Assembly: GCA_005784505.1 (NCBI GenBank)
Contig: VCAZ01000349.1
Coordinates: 62,001-126,000, forward strand
Direction: 5' to 3'
DNA: 64,000 nucleotides
Source: Bagarius yarrelli
Lineage: Eukaryota > Chordata > Actinopteri > Siluriformes > Sisoridae
Shown here: positions 15,300 to 25,612 of the stretch, piece by piece
How the letters are laid out: every line of letters begins with the position of its first letter
Position numbering within the stretch: position 1 is the first letter of the stretch
The notes under the pieces: generated by a model
Seen by the model: the letters and a program-made list of their open reading frames with translations, nothing else
What the model was told of the DNA's origin: nothing
Database searches by the model: none
Position numbers and translations under genes: made by a program

Positions 15300-15495
15300 A
15301 AAAGGAAGTAGCAGCTTAGTGGTTAAAATGTTATACTGTTATAGGAAGATTATGGGTTCAATTTCTGCCAACAAACATCCACTGTTGGACCCCTAAGTAA
15401 GGTCCTCAAACTTCTACTGCTTAGTTGGTAAAAAAAATTAGATACATGTACTCTGGATAAGACCATCCTAGTCTTCCTGGCCAAATGCCAGAAAT
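15300..15495 (+). mobile_element. Diverged tRNA-derived SINE
   Basis: The order of landmarks matches the better-preserved copy at 58,198: a 'GCTTAGTGGTTAAAATG' head, a box-B-like 'GGGTTCAATTTC', a middle 'CTGTTGGACCCCTAAGTAAG', then 'CTCTGGATAAG' and 'GGCCAAATGCCAG'. It ends about 115 bp before the FBXL7 F-box exon. Confidence 0.55.
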
Positions 15496-15611
15496 CAAGC
15501 AAGTCTGTCAAGCACGTAGCTCTTTTGATCTTCTAGATCATGATCATTTTACACCTTATCAACCTTATTCTCTTTAAAATTCTTTCACTTTCCTTTTTTT
15601 TCTTTCCCCAG

Positions 15612-18600
15612 ACTCCGACGTGAGTATGCGCACTCTGAGTACGCCCAGTCCTGCTCTCATCCTTCCTCGTTCTTCGCCTGCCCTCTTCAATGGCTCCCTG
15701 TTGTCTTTCGCTCCTGAGACCGTTGGTCTTACCTACCCTCAGCGTGGCATGTGCCAATCCAAAGACCATCATCAGGGGGCACCCATCGACATGTTGCCTG
15801 ACCACGCCTTTTTGCAGATCTTCGCACATCTGCCCACCAACCAGCTGTGTCGTTGTGCCCGTGTGTGCAGACGATGGTATAATCTGGCATGGGACCCCAG
15901 GCTCTGGAGGACAGTGCGTCTGACTGGTGATGTGGCACATGTGGATCGGGCGTTGCGGGTGCTTACGCGTCGCCTGTGTCAGGATACACCTAACGTTTGT
16001 TTAACCGTAGAGATGGTGGTGTTGAATGGCTGTCGCAGACTTACTGACCGTGGCCTTTACACAGTGGCACAGTGCTGCCCCGAGCTGCGGCGCCTTGATC
16101 TGTCCGGCTGCTACAACGTGTCCAATGAGGCGGTGTTTGAGGTGGTCTCACGATGCCCTAACCTGGAGCACCTGGATGTCTCAGGTAATTATGTCATGAG
16201 GATTGTTTTTTGTGTTTATGTGTCATTTTCATTGTCCTTGCCATTGTATGACTTTTTACTTAAGCTACAATGGTCATTTAAATTCCTTCTGTTCCCTAAT
16301 GTTAGCCACAGTGTCTGCTTGTAGGAGTGAATGTATCCATCAAACACACATCACACACACACTCATGGGATTCGCTTAATGTCTCTAAAGTCCTTGATGT
16401 TTTTTTGTGGCAAGAAATTACATGTTCTAAGAGTTTGGGGATTTACAGACCTCTTTGAGTGAAAACCTAGAGAAAAGTTACTTACACGAGACAGAAGCAG
16501 GGCATGTGGATATTCAGCTTCCCACAGAGCCAGAACAAAACAACCAAAAAAATGTCTTCTGTTGGCTGCCTGAAATGATAGAGGGCTGTGTTTATACCTT
16601 TGATCTTCTCGTAAATTCTAGTAATTACCGGGGGATGACATTTATTAACAATTATTTAAAAGTTCTTTACATATGCTTTTATCTAAATTTCAAAATTCCT
16701 TTAAGCTGTTAGGTCTGGAATGCAACTGTGTAAAACTAGTAATATTTTATAAACTTACTTACCTGTGGCAATCCTGAATGTGCTGATTCGACTGTGCTGA
16801 GCGCAACTAAGCCATAGTACAAAGCTCAAACAGACTCACCTAAAGTGACTAATAACATCCGTTCAGTCTAATACTAACTGACCCAAATGTACTGTGGACT
16901 AAGCCCAGTACTACCTGACCCAAATATAGACTAAGCCCATTATTATCTGACCCAAATATAAACTGAGTGTAATACTAACTGACCCAAATGTAGACTAAGC
17001 CCAGTACTACCTGACCCAAATATAGACTAAGCCCATTATTATCTGACCCAAATATAAACTGAGTGTAATAATACTAAACTGACCCAAATGTAGACTAAGC
17101 CCAGTACTACCTGACCCAAATATAGACTAAGCCCATTATTATCTGACCCAAATATAAACTGAGTGTAATACTAACTGACCCAAATATAGACTAAACCCAG
17201 TACTACCTGGCCCAAATATAGACTAAGCCCATTATTATCTGACCCAAATATAAACTGAGTGTAATACTAACTGACCCAAATATAGACTAAATCCAGTACT
17301 ACCTGACCTAAATATAGACTGAGTATAATACTAACTGACCCAAATATAGACTAAGCCCAGTACTAACTGGCCCAAATATAGACTAAGCCCATTATTATCT
17401 GACCCAAATATAAACTGAGTATAATACTAACTGGCCCAAATATAGACTGAGCCCAGTACTACCTGACCCAAATATAGACTGAGTCTAATACTTATTAGCC
17501 CAAATATATATAGAGTCTAATACTTACTAGCCCAAGTGTATATACAGCGACATAATCTCAGTGGTGGGCCTTCCCTGCTGACCCTATAAAAATAAAATTG
17601 TGTAAAAAATGTATCTTTATTATTTAATACTAATAATTGTAATTTTTAAAATGTCCTCAAACCTGCTAATAATTATTTTTGGTAAGGTTAAACTGGAATA
17701 TTCTACATTATAAAAGTCTGGGTAAGCTCTACAGATAGCGCCACAAGTGGTAGCGAAAGGATTATCAGCCAATCAAACTTGAACGTTCAGTGACAGGCCG
17801 TCCACTGGGTCTAGCAACATGCTCAGTGCTACCTCCAGAATTTGCCAGAAATCTTGGAGATCTAAAAGTTAAACTCAATGAGATTATCAATCTTTCAAAA
17901 ATTCATTCTTAAGGTGCATTTCTTTTAGATAAAAAAATTCTAAAAAAGATTGCAACTATAAGCGCTAAAACAGCTAACACTGAGCACGACAAGCTATTTT
18001 GTGGTACCTGTTTACTTTTTAGTAAATAGAAAAGAGTAAATGGACACAGAATAATTCTAGCTTTGACTGTCTGAACATCTTCAAGTCCCATCTTCAACAT
18101 CATGGCCTCGTGCGCCAGATAATGTCAGTTGTGCATAATATGCACATAATATGCCCATTATTATCATTAGCTGTTTTAGCTCTAACAAATATATCTGAGT
18201 TGTGTGTATCTTGATTTTGATACTGTTTCAGTGTATGTATGCGTTGTAAGTTGTTGTTCTATTAATTTGGTATCAATAATAATAAAAAGATATGTAAACT
18301 GGTGTATGCGGTCTACACTAATCTACACTAAGTCTCGTCTAACAATGTCTGCATACTACCTTCTACCTACCTTGTAATACTACTTTGTATTACTACTTAC
18401 TCCTAGTTTGGCTATATAGCTTTTGACCTGGTCCACATGCAGCACAGATCATTAGCTGTGTCTAGCATATTATGAAGTAAACATTACATAAACTTTAGCT
18501 CGACCCAAACACACCATGAGTCAAGCACAGCTTCATCCAAACAGAATCTGAGACAAGTTTAAAAACAGCTATGTGACACAAGGCCAAAAAAAATCTGCTC

Positions 18601-20126
18601 CAAACAATTTAGAGTTTCTGCTTCATTTCCTTCTCATCATGTACCACAGCCACAGGCGTCCTTCTAACTGATAGATTATTTTAAAATGTCCATGGCTTCC
18701 TCTTGGACCTGGAAAATATATTAATAGCTCTTTCCGTCCGGTTCACTTTATTCTCAGGGAGAAAAATAAGTCCTTGCATGACTGTGACCTTTGACCTCAA
18801 GGTGCTTTGGGATATTCTGCTCTACTCATTTAGTGAAAAGCCTCAGTAAAATTGTTTAATATGAATGATAAATAAAAATAAAATCCAGCTTTACGTTTTT
18901 TTCTTTGGTATGCAGTATAGAACTGTCAGCTTTATCTTTTATATTTTGTTAACAACATATTCTAGGAAAAATCCAGGCCATCCATCTTCTATTTCTAGAC
19001 TTGCAACAGTAATTTACGACTCTGAAGGTGGAATTTATAATCTCTGTCTGGTCAGAAATTTGGTCTTTTTTTTAACTTGCTGCACTTCCTGTTGGATTGT
19101 AAAAAAACAAGTGACATAGTTTCCATAACTTAATCTTCTTCTTCTTGTTCTAGCTGTTTCCTTCCGGGGTCACCACAGCTAATCCTCTGCCTCCACCTAG
19201 ACCTATCCTCTACATTCTTTATACACACCCACTAACTTCATGTCCTTATTTATCCTCCTGTGAAACCAAATAGAAAATTTCTCCTGTCTAATTTACTTCC
19301 TACCTGCTAGACTAATAAGCTAGCAATGAATTTGATTATTTAAAACAAATTTATTCACATTTTCTTTTCTGTCATGTGCTCATGTACAGGCTGCTCAAAG
19401 GTGACCTGCATCAGTCTGACACGTGAAGCGTCCATCAAACTATCACCTCTTCATGGCCAGCAGATCTCAATCCGCTACCTGGACATGAGCGATTGCTTTG
19501 CTCTTGAGGATGAGGGTCTGCACATCATCGCAGCTCACTGCACGCAGCTCACGCACTTGTACCTGCGCCGCTGTGTACGCCTGACTGACGAAGGTCTGCG
19601 CTTTCTTGTCATCTACTGCCCGGTGGTGCGTGAGCTGAGCGTTAGTGACTGCCGCTTCATCAGTGACTTTGGGCTGCGTGAAATCGCCAAGTTGGAGGGT
19701 CACCTGCGCTACCTGAGCATAGCGCACTGTGTCCGCATCACAGATGTCGGTGTCCGCTACATCGCTAAGTACTGTTCCAGGCTACGCTATCTGAACGCCC
19801 GAGGCTGTGAGGGTCTTACAGACCATGGCATCGAACACCTGGCCAAGAGTTGCCCCAAGCTCAAGAGCCTGGACATCGGCAAGTGCCCACTAGTGTCGGA
19901 TGCCGGACTGGAGGTACTCGCGCTCAACTGCTTCAATCTTAAGCGCCTGAGCCTGAAGGCATGTGAGAGCATCACAGGTCGTGGGCTGCAGGTGGTGGCG
20001 GCTAACTGTTTTGACCTGCAGATGCTAAACGTGCAGGACTGCGACGTGTCGCTCGACGCGCTCCGCTTTGTCAAGCGTCATTGTAAGCGCTGTATCATCG
20101 AACACACCAACCCTGCCTTCTTCTGA
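15612..20126 (+). CDS. fbxl7: FBXL7 (F-box/LRR protein 7), last two coding exons
   Basis: FBXL7 is the substrate receptor of an SCF (SKP1-CUL1-F-box) ubiquitin ligase. Exons: 15,612-16,184 (acceptor CCCCAG, donor GTAATT) and 19,390-20,126 (acceptor GTACAG, stop TGA). The first exon starts two bases into a codon, so the N-terminus, about 45 residues in mammals, lies upstream. The two exons give 436 residues; human FBXL7 has 491. The reading holds 'SMRTLSTPSPALI', an F-box from 'LPDH' through 'LPTNQLCRCARVCRRWYNLA' to 'DPRLWRTVRLTG', then a run of Cys-containing LRRs ('CRRLTDRGL', 'LRRLDLSGCYNVSNEAV', 'DCRFISDFGLREIAKLEG', 'GCEGLTDHGIEHLAKSCPKL') and the FBXL7 end 'HCKRCIIEHTNPAFF'. The linker between the STPSPA motif and the F-box looks shorter and different from the human one. 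The junction splits a Gly codon between 'EHLDVSG' and 'CSKVTC'. Confidence 0.95.
16857..17535. repeat. 32-bp minisatellite with three-unit period
   Basis: About 21 units of 32 bp, each beginning CTGACCCAAATATAGACT. Three variants alternate: one ends AGCCCAGTACTAC, one AGCCCATTATTAT, one AAACTGAGTGTAATACTAA. Together they make a higher-order period of 96 bp. Copies decay toward the 3' end. The array lies inside the FBXL7 intron. Confidence 0.9.
19138..19265. mobile_element. Decayed interspersed repeat
   Basis: 'CTTCCGGGGTCACCACAGCT' followed by 'AATCCTCTGCCTCCACCTAG' and 'CTTCATGTCCTTATTTATCC' resembles an abundant teleost repeat of non-LTR type that carries a GGGGTCGCCACAGC word. Only a fragment remains. 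Confidence 0.4.
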
Positions 20127-20277
20127 AAACTAGAATATGTTTTTGTTTAATCAGCTGCAGCTTTAATGACAATCGCTTATACATAATGCTGACAAGCCCT
20201 GTTTTTATTCATTGTTAGCAACTGTAGCACTTTGGGATTCCAGAAAGAAAAATTCCTCTTCATTGCAAATGTAGTCA

Positions 20278-20287
20278 AATAAATAAA
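20278..20287 (+). terminator. FBXL7 polyadenylation signals
   Basis: Two overlapping AATAAA hexamers (20,278-20,283 and 20,282-20,287) lie about 150 bp after the FBXL7 stop codon and would give a short 3'UTR. Cleavage was not tested. Confidence 0.6.
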
Positions 20288-20717
20288 GATACATTTTGTT
20301 TTCGTTGTTCAGTTTCACACTAGCAGCTAACGTGTTCAGTCACATGACGGAGTTGGTGCTGTGAGTTAGTACACAAAGTGAAAGAAAATTCTCTGTGAAG
20401 CTAAAAACTACAGCAGCCATTTTGAAATGATTCCTCAAAGGTCCATCTCCTAAAGTTTACCTCAGAATTACCTCAGAAAAAGAGGTTAGGCTGGATAAAA
20501 CTTCGAAATTGATTAATAATTCATCATTTAACAAAGTGTTTAATGATTTAGTATATGAACCTCAGAGCTTCAGATCAACACCACACCTTTTTATCTCAAC
20601 TTTGTTTACAGAAGCAGAAACATGAAATTGGGTACAGCTCCGTTTATTTCTGTTTTACTTTTAACACATTTTATAATCGGACTATTTAGTTTTTGAACCA
20701 AGGACTCTTTTTTAATA

Positions 20718-20902
20718 ATATTTTTGGGCATTTGCCTTTATTTATAGGACAGGCACAGATGAGATGGGGGAGATAAAGGAAGTGTGGGGTGGGTGAGGGT
20801 CGGAGGGGAACCGGGAATCCGGAGTCGAGCCCGGGTCGCCGGAGCACAACTGCGCGTGTGGGTGCCGACGCCTTAACCGATTACATCACAGCACAGGCGC
20901 CA
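20718..20902 (-). mobile_element. tRNA-derived SINE, minus orientation
   Basis: Read on the minus strand it has a 'GTAATCGGTTAAGGCG' head, 'TTGTGCTCCGGCGACCCGGG', a box-B-like GGCTCGACTCC, a pyrimidine-rich body and the tail 'CTATAAATAAAGGCAAATGC'. The copy at 56,600 has the same order of landmarks on the plus strand, which shows a dispersed family. Confidence 0.7.
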
Positions 20903-21114
20903 AGGACTCATTTTATTTTCTGTTTTTAACCCATTTATTATCTGTACTTTTCTTTCATCCCAAACTTTCCAGTCATTCTGTTACAGGGATCATGTACAGT
21001 AATGTATTTTTTAGTTTCGGGAAAAGCGGACAAACAATCAGTTTTGAAGCGGACAAACAATCAGACATCTTTAAGTCACAGGAGCGTAATTTAAGCAATA
21101 ATTCATCACACAGT

Positions 21115-21120
<6 letters not shown>

Positions 21121-21146
<26 letters not shown>

Positions 21147-21147
21147 C
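21121..21147. repeat. (CA)n microsatellite
   Basis: About 12 CA dinucleotides after TCTCT. Confidence 0.9.
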
Positions 21148-22307
21148 AGCGCTGAATATTGTTAGCTTAACGATGCATAACGCGGATCCGACATAATCAC
21201 ATTTCATTTATTTTCATATCAATAATCAGGTATTAATAATACACAACAATGACAGTCTGTTAGTGACAGATTAAATATTTGGATTCTTTCTCCCTTTTAT
21301 TAAAAACACACAATGAGTTGCTCCTGAACATAAAATTCACCAGTGTTACTTTCACCACCTAATAATAATAATAATGGTTTTTGTTTTAAGGTGAAAAGTT
21401 CACGGTGAAATAAAGATATTAAAGCCATATCAAAAATAAAGATAAATACAACTATCTTGTGTAATTGTGTTTGTCCTTTCTTTCTTTTTTTTTTTTTTTT
21501 TTTGAATAAACTCACGACAATAAATATTTGGACATTGACAAAATTCTTGATATTTATCACCTGGACATGATATTATATCGATTAAATTAGAAATATAAAC
21601 TTAAATGGACACTGATTAATTATTTATATTTGCACGGTTTAACGTTCACAACTGATTACGTGCATAGCGCCCCCTGGTGGTAAACTACACAATTTTATTC
21701 CTTTTTGATTTTTTAATTTGTATCGCTTATTTCTTATACTCTATTTGTACATTTTAATTTAATTTACGGTTAACATTAAACATATGTGTATACACTCCCA
21801 TATATATCTGTGTGTAGTTTATTAATTGAAAAAGAGATTTTTTTTATTTTTTAGATTTATAAATTGCAGTACCACGTTTGTCCGCAAGGCAGCGTTCACT
21901 CCCATGCATCATTTTCTTTTATTTCCCCACCGAAGAAGAGCGCGGAGCCGCTGCTTTCCTGTTGTCGATCGGTTAGTGGATTTTCAGTGTTGTTTTTTGG
22001 ATATTATTTATAGAATAATTTTTTGGACAGTATTATTTAATTCATTCTAATAATAACGGCGTTAAGCAGCTTTACTAATGACTTAATTGATTTTCCGTAA
22101 TAGAAAATATTTAAAGAATAGAAAAATGATTCATTTATGTCTCAGATTTGATCAGGTATCCTGTGCATTTGATAATGAATTAGATATAAAAACATTTGTT
22201 CATTGTATGTATAAAATGCACTAATTGGGGTAGTAGGATTTTAGAGGTTATTATATGAAATTTCTCTATAAACAGCTGGACAGAGAAAATAGCTTTCTTT
22301 TTTCCAG

Positions 22308-22373
22308 CTGTTGTCAAGTGCCTACTGCGACTCCGTGGGCCACGTGACAGCTGAGCGAGCGAGCGAGAGAGAG
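22308..22373 (+). promoter_or_regulatory. IMPA1 5'UTR or proximal promoter with E-box
   Basis: The palindromic E-box CACGTG (22,341-22,346, within CCACGTGACAG) lies 28 bp before the IMPA1 start codon. A good 3' splice site, CTTTCTTTTTTCCAG, ends at 22,307, so this segment may be 5'UTR joined to an upstream non-coding exon, for which a candidate donor is GATCG|GTTAGT near 21,970. CACGTG sites are bound by USF, MYC/MAX and MiT/TFE factors; whether this one is used is unknown. Confidence 0.45.
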
Positions 22374-22519
22374 ATGTCTGACCGCTGGCAGGAAGCCATG
22401 GACCACGCTGTGGCTGTGGCCAGGAAAGCAGGAGAGGTCTGTTCTGTCTGTCTACCTATATGTCTGCCTATCTGTCTGTCTCCCAAAGTCTCATTTTCAT
22501 ATTCTCTCTCTAGAAATCG

Positions 22520-22563
<44 letters not shown>

Positions 22564-25500
22564 AATAAACACACACACACACTTCCTTTGCCTGTCTTTT
22601 TCCCCCAGTCTGTCTTTTCCTTAATTCTACTCTTTTTTCTATAGTGTGTGTGTGTGTGTGGAATGGTGTAATAGGATTCTTTAACTTGTGTTCCATTTGA
22701 TGTGTGTGCGTGTGTGTATATAGGGTTGCCACTAAGGGACACTTGCCGCAGCAGGGGCCACACCCCTCGGGGCCACCATGAGGAGTGGTAGTGGTAGTGA
22801 CGTAAAACCTGTTTTCGAGAATATAAAAAGACTGAAATCAGTGTGAACAGATGCACTCGGTCTCTTATCATCACAACTCAACACTCGACTTCTCTAGTGG
22901 TCATGTAGTAACAGTTAATACACGAGTGTTAAAACAGAAAAGGAAAATATTTCGATATTAATAAAAATTTATATAGAAATGTAACCATATTTTATTAACT
23001 TCTTATAAGAACAGATTCATAATTTATTTACTATAAATGAACATTCCATTGAGTCTGAGTCTGTGGTGTTACAGACAGTCTGAGAGGCTCTTGTAACAGG
23101 TTTGTGGTGTTACAGACAGTCTGAGAGGCTCTTGTAACGAGGTGTGGTGTTACAGACAGTCTGAGAGGCTCTGTAAGAGGTGTGGTGTTACAGACAGTCT
23201 GAGAGGCTCTGTAACAGGTGTGGTGTTACAGACAGTCTGGAGCTGAGAGGCTCTGTAACAGGTGTGGTGTTACAGACAGTCTGAGAGGCTCTGTAACAGG
23301 TGTGGTGTTACAGACAGTCTGAGAGGCTCTGTAACAGGTGTGGTGTTACAGACAGTCTGAGAGGCTCTTTGTAACAGGTGTGGTGTGTTACAGACAGTCT
23401 GAGAGGCTCTGTAACAGGTGTGGTGTGTGGTGTTACAGACAGTCAGACAGAGAGGCTTTGTAAACAGGTGTGGTGGGTGTTACAGACAGTCTGAGAGGCT
23501 TTCTCTGTAACAGGTGTGGTGTTACAGTGTTGACAGACAGTCTCTGAGAGGCTCTGTAACAGGTGTGGTGTTACAGACAGTCTGAGAGGCTCTTGTAAGG
23601 ACAGGTGTGGTGTTACAGACAGTCTGAGAGGCTCTGTAACAGGTGTGGTGTTACAGACAGTCTGAGAGGCTCTGTAACAGGTGTGGTGTTACAGACAGTC
23701 TGAGAGGCTCTGTAACAGGTGTGGTGTTACAGACAGTCTGAGAGGCTCTGTAACAGGTGTGGTGTTACAGACAGTCTGAGAGGCTCTGTAACGCATGTGT
23801 TGGTATGTGTGTTAGACAGTGCGAGAGGCTCTGCAGAATGAAAGGAAGGTGATGTGTAAAAGCACATCTGTGGACCTGGTGACAAAAACTGACCAGAAAG
23901 TGGAGCAGCTCATCATCTCCTCCGTCAAGGAGAAGTTTCCCACACACGGGTATAACAACAGCAATGTTCTAGATTTCTTTTAAAATAAAGAAATAAACGA
24001 AGTGAAAGTTTTGCATTTGGTATTAAAATGTCGGCTCTGTGTGTGTTTGTGTGTGTGGAGTTTTATCGGTGAAGAGTCAGTAGCTGATGGACAACCCTGT
24101 ATTCTGTCTGAAAACCCCACCTGGATCATCGACCCTGTGGACGGCACCACTAACTTTGTACACGGGTCAGTTCCTCATTTTAGTTAAAATGTTGAATAGC
24201 TGAAGAGGAAAAGAAATTCAGCGTTTATGATCAGTGTTAATATTTTTATTCAGATATCCGTTCGTCGCTGTGTGTATCGGGTTTGCAGTCAAGAAGACGG
24301 TGAGACACTTCACTTTTAGACCACTGCCTTTAGTACTTTCTCCTCTTCTTCTTCTTCATCATGCTCTAACACTGTCTGTGTGTGTGTGTGTGTTGCAGTT
24401 AGAGTTTGGTGTGGTCTACAGCTGTATCGAGGATAAGATGTACACGGCCCGCAGGGGGAAAGGAGCATTCTGTAACGGAGAACCTCTCCAAGTCTCCCAG
24501 CAGCAAGGTTCTACGCTTCATCTCGCCATCTGATCATTTTTATTTATTCTCTTACATTCAGATTGATAAGTTTGGTTATGAGGAAAAGCATCACAATCTT
24601 TTTCCCACTTTCTCTCAATTTTGTTTCAGAGATTAATCAGTCGCTCATCGCCACAGAGTTCGGATCAAACCGAGATCCTGACGTTGTGGACAAGATCTTT
24701 TCCAACATGAGGAAGATCCTGTGTCTACCAGTGCATGGGTACATACACACACACACACATGCTCACAAAAATTTAAGAGTAAAGTGATAAAGAGGGTTTG
24801 GGAGAATTTATATAACATTTTTTCTTTCCATTTTTTTGTCTCCTTGTCCTCTTTCTTTTATCTCTCTTTCTTCTTCTGTTTTATTCCCCCTGTCTCTTTG
24901 TTGCTCGTCTCTCTCCACACTCCTGTGTTTTTATTCATTCTTGTTTCTCTTTCCACTCTCCTGTGTCTCTCTTCAATCTTCTGTCTCTCTCTCTACTTTC
25001 TTTTGTCACTTTCTTCACTCTCATCCCTTTTTCCACTCTATTTGTCTCTCCTACAATTCTCTCATCTCTCTTTCTCCCGTCTCCTTTCTCTGTCTTTATT
25101 CTTTTGTCTTTCTCCACTTTCTTGTGTCTCTCTCTTTCCACTCGTGTCTCCCTTTACTCTATTGTCTCTCTTAACTTCCCTGTGTTTCTCTCTCCACTCT
25201 CTCTCTCTCTCTCTCTGTTTGCCTTTCTGTTAGGATGCGTGGTGCGGGTTCTGCGGCGTTGAACATGTGTCTGGTGGCGTCTGGTAGCGTGGAGGCATAT
25301 TACGAGATCGGGATCCACTGCTGGGACGTGGCGGCCGCCGCAGTCATCGTAGAGGAGGCGGGAGGAGTTCTTTTGGACTTAGAGGGTAAGAAAAGCTAAA
25401 TCTGTGGTCTGAGTGGTTAAACAGGCTATAAGCTGACATTATTTCTCAGACATCAATGCTAATGCTAGTGTGTGTGGAACATGCAGGTGGACCCATGGAC

Positions 25501-25593
25501 CTGATGTCCAGAAGAATCGTTGCGGCCAATAACCAACCTATCGCTGAGAGGATTATTAAAGAGGTTGGAGGTGTTTCCTGCTGTCCGGGATGA
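22374..25593 (+). CDS. impa1: Inositol monophosphatase 1 (IMPA1), complete
   Basis: IMPA1 removes phosphate from myo-inositol monophosphates in a Mg-dependent reaction, refilling the inositol pool for phosphoinositide signalling; it is the lithium-sensitive cytosolic enzyme. Eight exons: 22,374-22,436; 23,816-23,949; 24,061-24,165; 24,254-24,299; 24,399-24,507; 24,630-24,738; 25,234-25,385; 25,487-25,593. They sum to 825 nt, 274 residues plus stop (human 277), with matching phases at every junction. Metal-site motifs are present: 'IGEES' (Glu), 'WIIDPVDGTTNFVH' (Asp, Asp, Thr) and 'GIHCWDVA' (Asp). The N-terminus 'DRWQEAMDHAVAVARKAGE' fits IMPA1 closely. The C-terminal tail, ending 'KEVGGVSCCPG', differs from the mammalian one. 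Intron 1 contains a 38-bp minisatellite resembling exon 2's own splice junction. No defect is visible, so the gene looks functional. Confidence 0.96.
22522..22560. repeat. (CT)n microsatellite in IMPA1 intron 1
   Basis: A run of about 19 CT dinucleotides, close behind the exon 1 donor, followed by a short CA run. Confidence 0.9.
23064..23792 (+). repeat. 38-bp minisatellite copying the IMPA1 exon 2 acceptor
   Basis: About 18 units of 38 bp. Each contains TGTTACAGACAGTCTGAGAG, then GCTCTGTAACAGGTGTGG. The true exon 2 junction just downstream reads GTTAG|ACAGTGCGAGAGGCTCTGCAG. The unit thus resembles the acceptor and first exon bases, changed so that in the exon frame it reads Thr-Val-stop-Glu-Ala-Leu-stop. 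Each unit also offers an acceptor-like TTACAG and a donor-like CAG|GTGTGG. The 3' units are nearly identical, while some central ones carry small insertions. The array ends about 24 bp before exon 2. Confidence 0.93.
24824..25225 (+). repeat. Polypyrimidine minisatellite in IMPA1 intron 6
   Basis: About 400 bp almost purely C and T on the plus strand, with irregular tandem motifs such as 'TTTCCACTCTCCTGTGTCTC' ending in a CT run just before the exon 7 acceptor TGTTAG. Long hydrophobic open frames here are an artefact of this composition. It acts at least as a very long polypyrimidine tract and could form triplex DNA. Confidence 0.85.
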
Positions 25594-25606
25594 CGCCCCT
25601 TTATAG

Positions 25607-25612
25607 AATAAA
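25607..25612 (+). terminator. IMPA1 polyadenylation signal
   Basis: AATAAA lies 13 bp after the IMPA1 stop codon, giving an extremely short 3'UTR if it is used. Confidence 0.6.

Larger units (their letters stand above)
1..15611. other. Non-coding region upstream of FBXL7 exons
   Basis: No convincing protein exon was seen on either strand; the open frames are short and have no recognisable motif. Because the FBXL7 exon that follows begins inside a codon, at least one earlier coding exon lies upstream, so part or all of this stretch is probably FBXL7 intron. I looked by eye for the Ser-rich N-terminal exon of FBXL7 on the plus strand and did not find it. The stretch holds repeat remnants (about 4,380, 11,025 and 15,300), a GT microsatellite and a hairpin with a duplicated arm near 12.3-12.8 kb, listed separately. 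Confidence 0.5.
16185..19389 (+). other. FBXL7 intron
   Basis: A 3.2-kb phase-1 intron with donor GTAATT and acceptor GTACAG. It contains a 0.7-kb minisatellite near its start and a decayed interspersed repeat shortly before the acceptor. No extra exon is visible, and the frame across the intron is continuous without one. Confidence 0.85.
20288..22307. other. Intergenic region FBXL7-IMPA1
   Basis: No coding exon seen. It holds a minus-strand SINE (about 20,718-20,900), a CA microsatellite, a poly-T run near 21,485, and, from about 21,880, a more GC-rich stretch that may be the IMPA1 promoter. A possible 5'UTR exon of IMPA1 ends at about 21,970, before GTTAGTGG. Confidence 0.6.

Noticed and set aside
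1..15600. Search for the Ser-rich N-terminal exon of FBXL7
   Set aside because: No plus-strand stretch with the expected motif and donor phase was found by eye; it is probably outside the window.
15533..15940. Minus-strand open frame of 135 residues over the F-box exon
   Set aside because: Antisense shadow of the FBXL7 exon; no family motif.
24721..25233. 170-residue hydrophobic open frame
   Set aside because: It comes from the pyrimidine-rich repeat in IMPA1 intron 6; Leu/Ser/Phe runs reflect CT composition.
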